Source: an uncultured Acidobacteriota bacterium
Lineage (GTDB): Bacteria > Acidobacteriota > Thermoanaerobaculia > Gp7-AA8
Assembly: GCA_946887105.1 (NCBI GenBank)
Contig: CAMPKJ010000113.1
Coordinates: 1-14,260, forward strand
Direction: 5' to 3'
Length of the DNA: 14,260 nt
A program made the position numbers and the translations under genes. This document shows, piece by piece, positions 8,206-14,260 of the stretch. The notes under the pieces are model-generated. The model searched no databases. It worked only from the letters and a program-made list of their open reading frames with translations, and was not told where the DNA came from. Position 1 is the stretch's first letter, and each line of letters opens with the position of its first letter.

Positions 8206-10660
8206 AGGCCGGCGTAGTCATCGCCAGCATCGCCCGCGCCTCTGTCAACGCCGCGCGCAACTCGGCGATGTGCGAAGCACGGATGAGCGCCGCTGCTGTG
8301 ACCGTGTGGGAGAACTGGAACGGCGCCAGACCAGCATGCGCGCGCCACAGATTCACGGCCGTACGCAGTTCTGTGAAGTGCTTGCTCTTCACGCGAGTCC
8401 CGGAAGTGAGCAGATCGTCGCTGAACGGCATGGCCGGATCCATATTCGAGCTCACCGGCGATCCGTTGTTCAGCTGCGCGGTGAGCATGTATTCGTACAC
8501 GACGCCCTGCGCGCCAACCAGGCTCGTATCCATACCCGTACCCGGATTCCATGTGGCCGTCGACCAGTTCAGCGCTCCGGCCTGCCGCCGCAGCAGTTGC
8601 AAGGTACTGAAATTCGTGTTCGATGGGAGGACGTACGCGATATGCACGCCGCCGGGCAAAGCGCGCGCCTCCATGACGAACGGCAAATTGGCGAGTACTT
8701 CCATCGTCACGCTCTGTTCGCTCGGCAGGTAACGCGAGTCGCCCGGATAGACGATCCGCACGTCATGTGCTCCGCGCGTCAGCGTCACGTTGAAGGTGGC
8801 CGAGCCATTCGCGAGGGTGGCGTTTGCGATGGGTGTGTTGCCTTCGATGAGCTGCAGCGAACCGGACGGAGCCGCTCCGCCGCCGTTCACGTTGTACGTC
8901 AGCACATGTGGTGAGCCGGCGCGCACGCTCAGCAGACCGCCGACACCGACGATATTCGACGATGCCTTGCTGATCGAGAACGGTACGGTCTCCGTTTCGC
9001 TCGGAGGCCAGTACGTGTCGCCGAAGAACGTTGCCGAGATGGTGTGATTGCCCGGCTCGAGTGAAACGTTGAGCGGGCTGCCGGTGTGATGCTCAAATTC
9101 CACGCCGTCGAGGTTTACGGTCACCCAGCTATGCCCGGCGCCCGTGACCGTGATCTGGATCGGAAATGGCTGCCCGTAGATCCGCGGTTCCGCCGGCAGC
9201 GTCATCGTCGTCTCCGTGGTCTCGGTCTTGACCGTCTGCGTCACCACGGTCGACGTCCCCGCGGGAATGTGAGCATTGCCGCTGAACTCGGCCGTCAACG
9301 GATGATCGCCGAGGGTCAGACCGGAGAGGCTGAACGATGCTCTGCCGATGGCATCGACCAGTTGCGTACCGATGATGGTCGCGCCGTCGTTCAACGTGAT
9401 CGTGCCGCGCGGCGCCGGTGTGTCGGAAGCGAAGCCGGAGACCTGCACGTGCAGCGTCGCCTCCTGCCCCACTGAGATCACCGGCGAGATGGTGTGAAGA
9501 TCGACGTACGTGCTGCACGCGCTGGTGAACGGATAAATCGGCCTATGACCTCCGATCATCAGATCGGAACGATCGTCGCCGTCGAAGTCTCCAGCACCGA
9601 TAGCGCTCGCATGGATGGGATTGTACGGATCGTCGAGAATCGCGGTCAGGATCGACGGCGTGCGGAACTGTCCGTCACCCACGCCGATGAACGTGCTGGT
9701 GTGCTGTCCGCTGCTGGCGATGAGGTCGAGATGGCCATCGCCGGACATGTCCTGCAGCAGGACCGTCCAGATGAGCCCCTTGCGGCCCGGTTTATCGACG
9801 AACAGCGCCGAATGCGTGAACGTGCGCGCGCCTTCGTTTCTGTAGACGGACACGGTGCCGTCCGGCCACGTGTTGTCGGTCTTCACGTTTCCGGCGACGA
9901 AATCAGGCAGCCCATCCTCGTCGACGTCGCCGACGCGCAGCACTCGTGGGTCCTCCGCAGGCAGTGAGACCGGAGCGTCATACGACTCGTCGGCGTTGCC
10001 GAAATAGACGTCCATTCGCGACGTCGGGTAGTTGATGCCGATGGCGATGTCGAAATGGCCATCGCCGTCGAAATCGGCGCCTACCGCGTTCGGAAATCCT
10101 GGCGTGGTGATCCGCGCCACCTCGATCACCGTCGTGGCCACGTCGTCGTAAACTGCGACGGCTTGTCCCGGCGCGCTGGAGACGTAGAGCTCCACCTCGG
10201 GATCCGCATCGCGATTGGTTGCGAAGAGCGTGCTCGGCGAGATGGTGATGGCCGAGACGATGGCCGTGCCGCGTCCGGAACCGGTGGCGGGCATGATGCG
10301 CACCGCCTGAAAGCTCACATCGCCGACGACGACATCGTCGCGCCCGTCGCCGGTGATGTCCGCGATGACGATGTTGGTGAACCAGAAACCTTCCGCGATC
10401 TCGGTCGGAGCGCCGAAGGTGAGATCACTGTTCCCCTTCCACCACACGAGCTTGCGGTATTGGTTGTGGTCGACGACGCCGACGAGGTCGAGATCCCCGT
10501 CCTCGTCGTAGTCGATCCCGGCGAGCTCACGGATGGAGGTCGAGGGCTCCAGCGGCGGCAACGGATCCGCAATCGTCCACTGCAGACTCGGGCAATCCGG
10601 CTGCGCGAAGAGAGGGAAAGACAGGAGAACACCGATGACAGCCGCGAAGACTCGATTCAT
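8135..10660 (-). CDS. Secreted seven-bladed FG-GAP/VCBS beta-propeller with Ig-like domains and an HxxELR-repeat C-terminus
   Basis: An 841-residue exported protein with a signal peptide at residues 1-19 (MNRVFAAVIGVLLSFPLFA). Residues 40-380 hold seven calcium-loop-like motifs of the form DxDxDGxxD. They start near 50, 101, 149 (degenerate, NRDADPEVE), 196, 245, 304 and 358, one per blade of an integrin-alpha-like propeller. The only two cysteines I see, Cys23 and Cys382, flank the propeller and could close it. Three Ig-like modules of the bacterial Big_3 style follow (about 390-478, 480-565 and 568-656), with YxGD/FxGN-type strands such as AEFSGNAHIPAG. Next comes a fibronectin-like stretch (660-735), then a helical tail with three SH/KH-x-x-E-L/I-R motifs (761, 797, 832). 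An adhesion or surface-display role is inferred. The ATG at 10660 has AAGGG six bases upstream. It overlaps the convergent ferritin-like gene by 71 bases. Confidence 0.88.
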   Translation of the reverse strand: MNRVFAAVIGVLLSFPLFAQPDCPSLQWTIADPLPPLEPSTSIRELAGIDYDEDGDLDLVGVVDHNQYRKLVWWKGNSDLTFGAPTEIAEGFWFTNIVIADITGDGRDDVVVGDVSFQAVRIMPATGSGRGTAIVSAITISPSTLFATNRDADPEVELYVSSAPGQAVAVYDDVATTVIEVARITTPGFPNAVGADFDGDGHFDIAIGINYPTSRMDVYFGNADESYDAPVSLPAEDPRVLRVGDVDEDGLPDFVAGNVKTDNTWPDGTVSVYRNEGARTFTHSALFVDKPGRKGLIWTVLLQDMSGDGHLDLIASSGQHTSTFIGVGDGQFRTPSILTAILDDPYNPIHASAIGAGDFDGDDRSDLMIGGHRPIYPFTSACSTYVDLHTISPVISVGQEATLHVQVSGFASDTPAPRGTITLNDGATIIGTQLVDAIGRASFSLSGLTLGDHPLTAEFSGNAHIPAGTSTVVTQTVKTETTETTMTLPAEPRIYGQPFPIQITVTGAGHSWVTVNLDGVEFEHHTGSPLNVSLEPGNHTISATFFGDTYWPPSETETVPFSISKASSNIVGVGGLLSVRAGSPHVLTYNVNGGGAAPSGSLQLIEGNTPIANATLANGSATFNVTLTRGAHDVRIVYPGDSRYLPSEQSVTMEVLANLPFVMEARALPGGVHIAYVLPSNTNFSTLQLLRRQAGALNWSTATWNPGTGMDTSLVGAQGVVYEYMLTAQLNNGSPVSSNMDPAMPFSDDLLTSGTRVKSKHFTELRTAVNLWRAHAGLAPFQFSHTVTAAALIRASHIAELRAALTEARAMLAMTTPAFTGAGAGTTILASHVQEIRELAR

Positions 10661-10678
10661 GAGGGACCCTTTGGACGC

Positions 10679-10705
10679 AAAAAAGGCCGGCTTCCGCCGG
10701 CCTTT
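10679..10705 (-). terminator. Intrinsic terminator of metK
   Basis: A perfect 10-base-pair stem, AAAGGCCGGC / GCCGGCCTTT (10682-10691 and 10696-10705), has a TTCC tetraloop on the plus strand. Read on the minus strand it is followed by six T residues (10684-10679, partly within the stem). It lies 25 bases past the metK stop codon and ends 18 bases before the start of the propeller gene on the same strand. It thus separates the two transcripts. Confidence 0.9.
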
Positions 10706-10729
10706 GGACGACTGGATGTGTTCAGAGTC

Positions 10730-11896
<1,167 letters not shown>

Positions 11897-11935
11897 GATG
11901 GAAATGCTCCTTGAAGGACTGCTCAGAATCGGCGA

Positions 11936-11946
11936 ATCCTAGCATA
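11936..11946 (-). promoter_or_regulatory. Extended -10 promoter of metK
   Basis: On the minus strand the sequence reads TATGCTAGGAT. It combines a TG dinucleotide one base upstream with a TAGGAT hexamer (11941-11936). This would start transcription near 11929 and give a leader of about 33 bases carrying the AAGGAG site. No good -35 is visible, which is common for extended -10 promoters. The 103-base gap must also hold the promoter for the divergent kinase gene, which I could not place. Confidence 0.5.
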
Positions 11947-11999
11947 CGGACCGCGGATTCCGACCCGCCGGGCGCCTCGTTTGCACAGTTCGCCAGCCG

Positions 12000-13685
12000 A
12001 TGTTGAAGACGCGCAATCTCGGCACGTATCGCGACCTGCTCCTGCTCTTCACCCGCTACGGCCGGAAAGACTTCCGCCTGACGCTGAACGCGGAGGATTT
12101 TCTGCTCCCCGAAGCCGAGGCTGTCGAGATCGAGCCGGATGTGCAGGCGCGCGCCCGCGCGTTCGCCGAGGCGCTGCAGAACATGGGACCGACGTACGTG
12201 AAATTCGGCCAGCTCCTCTCCACGCGGCCGGACATCGTTCCTCAGGAGTACATCGAGGCGCTGGAGTCGCTGCAGGACTCACTGGAGCCGTTCTCGTTCG
12301 CCGATGTCGAGCGCATCATCGAAGAAGACCTCGGCGTACGCATCTCCAAAGCCTTCGAGCACTTCGACGCCACGCCGATCGCGGCCGCGTCCCTCGGACA
12401 GGTGCATCGCGCCACACTCAAACATCCGGCCGGCGATCTGCGCGACGTGGTGGTCAAAGTGCAGCGGCCGAACGTCAGCGAACAGGTCCATCACGATCTG
12501 GACGCCTTCACCGAGATCGCCACCGACCTCGAGAAACACACCGAGATCGGCCGCAAGATGAACCTCGTGGCCGCGCTCGAGCAGGCGCGCATGGTGATGT
12601 TCAGCGAGCTCAATTACCTGCAGGAGGCGCGCAACACCGCAACGCTGCGCCGCAACCTCGCCGGCTTCCCGCAGATCCATCTCCCCGCTGTGGTTCACGA
12701 CTTCACCTCGCCGCGCGTACTCACCACGGAGCTCGTGCGCGGCCAGAAGATCTCCAAGCTCACTCCGCTGGCGCTCATCGAGGGCGACTACGCCGAGCTC
12801 GCCGCCGTGCTCACGCAGGCCTACCTGAAGCAGATCTGCGTCGACGGCATCTGGCACAGCGATCCCCATCCCGGCAACGTCTTCATTCGCGAGGACGAGA
12901 ACGGCGAGCCGCAGATCGTGCTGCTCGACTTCGGCATGGTCAGCCGCATCAGCCAGGAGTTTCAGGACGAAGTCATCAAGCTCCTGCTGGCCATCTCGTC
13001 GAACCGCGGCTCCGAAGTGGCGGACACGTGCATCCGCGTCTGCGAGGTGCAGGAGCGCTTCGATCCGGTGAAGTTCAGGCGCGAGGTCTCGATGTTCGTG
13101 GCCACGGTGCAGGATGCCAGCGCGCGCGACATTAACACCGGGCAGTTGATCTTCACCGTCATCGGCGTCGCCAACAGCAACGATCTGAAGGTGCCCGCCG
13201 AGCTGACCATGCTCGCCAAGACGCTGCTGCACCTCGACGCGATCACGAAAAAACTGGATCCCGACTACGACCCGCAGGCGGTGATCCGCGATTACGCGGA
13301 GAACCTCATCGCGCAGAAGCTGCGCCAGAAGTTCCACGCGCAGAATTTCTATCCGGCGCTGCTCGACCTGAATCAGCTCGCGCTCGACCTGCCGCGGCGC
13401 ACGCGCGAGATCGTCGACATGGCCGCGGGCGGCAAGCTGACGCTGGGCATCAAGCTCGCGCAGGCCGAGGAGTTCCTGCGCGGGATGCACAAGATCGCCA
13501 ACCGCATCACCATCGGCGTGGTCATCGCCGCGCTGCTGGTGTCGTCGTCGCTGATGATGCGCGTCTACCCCAACCTGGCCGTGATCGGCTACGTTCTCGC
13601 ATCCGTGGCCGCGTTCTATCTGATCGTGTCGACGTTCGTGCGCGACCGCAAGGATCGGGAGAAGGCGGGGATGAAGGGGAAGTGA
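12000..13685 (+). CDS. UbiB/ABC1 (AarF) family atypical protein kinase-like protein
   Basis: The 561-residue product has the full ABC1 signature. KFGQLLSTRPD carries the KxGQ motif (K68-Q71) that closes the active site in this family. The alanine-rich loop AAASLGQVHRA (128-138) replaces the usual glycine-rich loop. VVVKVQRP has Lys153. FSELNYLQEARN (201-212) contains the helix-C glutamate. HSDPHPGN (286-293) has the putative catalytic Asp288, and LLDFGM carries the metal-binding Asp310. Two C-terminal membrane segments (about 503-519 and 524-545) anchor it, as in UbiB. UbiB supports ubiquinone biosynthesis in Proteobacteria through an ATPase activity; in other phyla the role of homologues is unclear, so I give no symbol. 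The ATG at 12000 has no strong Shine-Dalgarno sequence. It is divergent from metK and convergent with the L,D-transpeptidase gene. A COQ7-like gene lies about 4 kb away. Confidence 0.92.
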   Translation: MLKTRNLGTYRDLLLLFTRYGRKDFRLTLNAEDFLLPEAEAVEIEPDVQARARAFAEALQNMGPTYVKFGQLLSTRPDIVPQEYIEALESLQDSLEPFSFADVERIIEEDLGVRISKAFEHFDATPIAAASLGQVHRATLKHPAGDLRDVVVKVQRPNVSEQVHHDLDAFTEIATDLEKHTEIGRKMNLVAALEQARMVMFSELNYLQEARNTATLRRNLAGFPQIHLPAVVHDFTSPRVLTTELVRGQKISKLTPLALIEGDYAELAAVLTQAYLKQICVDGIWHSDPHPGNVFIREDENGEPQIVLLDFGMVSRISQEFQDEVIKLLLAISSNRGSEVADTCIRVCEVQERFDPVKFRREVSMFVATVQDASARDINTGQLIFTVIGVANSNDLKVPAELTMLAKTLLHLDAITKKLDPDYDPQAVIRDYAENLIAQKLRQKFHAQNFYPALLDLNQLALDLPRRTREIVDMAAGGKLTLGIKLAQAEEFLRGMHKIANRITIGVVIAALLVSSSLMMRVYPNLAVIGYVLASVAAFYLIVSTFVRDRKDREKAGMKGK

Positions 13686-13705
13686 CAGCGCTGGCGCGCT
13701 GTCAC
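13682..13705. terminator. Hairpin shared by two convergent genes, containing both stop codons
   Basis: GTGACAGCGC (13682-13691) and GCGCTGTCAC (13696-13705) form a perfect 10-base-pair stem with a TGGC loop. The plus-strand stop TGA (13683-13685) of the kinase lies in the left arm. The minus-strand stop TGA (13704-13702) of the L,D-transpeptidase gene lies in the right arm. Being symmetric, it would form in both transcripts. No U-tract follows on either side, so it may act as a 3'-end protecting structure or a weak two-way terminator. Confidence 0.65.
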
Positions 13706-14260
13706 GTAATATCCAGGTCGTTCAATCCCATCCCGCCGTTTTCCGCGAGCCACCGCGGCGTGCTCTCGAAGATGTAGACCTCGGTGCCAGGTTTGGCTTC
13801 TTTCCAGAGCAGCGAGAGCATGTCGTTGGGCAGGCGGATGCAGCCGTGCGAGACGCGGCGGCCGATCGACTTCGGGTCATTCGTGCCGTGGATCATCACG
13901 CGATCGCCGAGGTCGAGGGCGTACTTGCCCATCGTTCCCCGTTCTTTTCGCTTCGGTGAGTCCGGCGGCGGGACCGGCTTCCCCTCTTCGACGAACGCCC
14001 AGTCCGGCTTGGTCCAGACCGGATCGACGATCTTGCGCACGACCGTGTGCTTGCCGCGAGGCGTGCGGAACCACCACACGCGCCGGCCCTTGCGGAGGAT
14101 CTTGTCCGAGCCGGTGGCGGCGGCCGAGCTTTTGATCAGCTCGCCGTCCTTGAAGAGATAAGCCCGGTTCGTCGAAACGTCGATCGTGATCACGGTGCCG
14201 ACGCGCGGAGCTTCGGGGGGCAGGCCTTCGGGAGCGTTGAGCAATGTGGACAGAAGGATC
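13702..14260 (-). CDS. L,D-transpeptidase (YkuD domain), 5' end beyond the window
   Basis: Periplasmic cysteine transpeptidase family that makes 3-3 peptidoglycan cross-links or attaches proteins to peptidoglycan. The YkuD signature is complete near the C-terminus: MIHGTNDPKSIGRRVSHGCIRLP, positions 117-139 when numbering from the TTG at 14244. It includes His119, the nucleophile Cys135 and Arg137. Upstream, TVITIDVSTNRAYLFKDGEL (18-37) is the usual first strands, and RTPRGKHTVVRK (60-71) matches the TPxGxF/Y-type motif. A proline-rich insertion (about 88-100) precedes GKYALDLG. The frame is open through the right edge (ILLST-LLNAPEG), and the hydrophobic ILLSTLL looks like the end of a signal peptide, so the true start lies outside. 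It is convergent with the UbiB-type kinase, 16 bases between stop codons. Whether it cross-links or anchors proteins cannot be told. Confidence 0.9.
   Translation of the reverse strand, partial: ILLSTLLNAPEGLPPEAPRVGTVITIDVSTNRAYLFKDGELIKSSAAATGSDKILRKGRRVWWFRTPRGKHTVVRKIVDPVWTKPDWAFVEEGKPVPPPDSPKRKERGTMGKYALDLGDRVMIHGTNDPKSIGRRVSHGCIRLPNDMLSLLWKEAKPGTEVYIFESTPRWLAENGGMGLNDLDIT

Noticed and set aside
11897..11999. Possible SAM riboswitch upstream of metK
   Set aside because: The gap is 103 bases, shared with a divergent gene, and the likely metK leader is only about 30 bases; no SAM-aptamer-like stems seen.
12279..13490. Long open frame on the minus strand opposite the UbiB-type kinase
   Set aside because: It is an antisense shadow of a high-GC gene: His/Asp/Arg-rich composition, no family motif, while the plus strand carries full ABC1 signatures.
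14242..14244. TTG at 14244 as start of the L,D-transpeptidase
   Set aside because: The frame stays open to the window edge and the upstream residues (ILLST) look like the end of a signal peptide. No ribosome-binding site supports this TTG.

Overview
The window is a high-GC chromosomal segment from a Gram-negative bacterium. The complete Kdo-branch enzymes KdsB and KdsA imply an LPS-type outer membrane. Several genes encode secreted or membrane-anchored proteins. The style of these proteins (an FG-GAP propeller with Ig-like modules and a C-terminal 'SH-x-x-ELR' segment, and a secreted protein with a Pro/Ala linker) together with the kdsB-pyrG-kdsA order makes me think of Acidobacteriota or a relative. 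That placement is an inference from protein flavour only. I see no phage, IS element, CRISPR, tRNA or rRNA. Coding density is very high and no gene-free stretch exceeds 300 bases.

Layout, left to right. (1) 1-581, minus: 5' part of a type I-beta DAHP synthase, the first shikimate-pathway enzyme, cut by the window edge. It is divergent from (2) 664-1395, plus, a secreted protein of unknown function; the two share an AT-rich promoter core. (3) 1463-2452, minus: a membrane-anchored protein resembling the beta-sandwich front half of GH78 alpha-L-rhamnosidases without a catalytic domain. Its start codon overlaps that of (4) kdsB (2451-3170, plus), which heads a probable operon kdsB, pyrG (3296-4948), kdsA (4951-5781) and a GT-C type membrane glycosyltransferase (5797-7527). 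KdsA makes Kdo-8-phosphate, KdsB activates Kdo with CTP, and PyrG makes the CTP. The glycosyltransferase may add sugars to a surface polymer. (5) A cluster of GC-rich palindromes, probably a dispersed repeat, fills the gap before (6) a COQ7/ferritin-like diiron protein (7621-8205, plus). That gene overlaps tail-to-tail with (7) a large secreted beta-propeller/Ig protein (8135-10660, minus). (8) metK (10730-11896, minus) has a textbook intrinsic terminator and is divergent from (9) a UbiB/ABC1 atypical kinase (12000-13685, plus). (10) An L,D-transpeptidase (13702-14260, minus) runs off the right edge; its stop codon and that of the kinase lie in the two arms of one perfect hairpin.

Overall this is mostly a housekeeping and envelope region: LPS Kdo synthesis, nucleotide and SAM supply, peptidoglycan cross-linking and quinone-type functions. 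Less well understood envelope proteins are interspersed. I found no convincing new multi-gene system. The most interesting items are the propeller protein with its triple HxxELR tail, the rhamnosidase-like sandwich protein sharing start codons with kdsB, the palindrome cluster, and the compact gene junctions.
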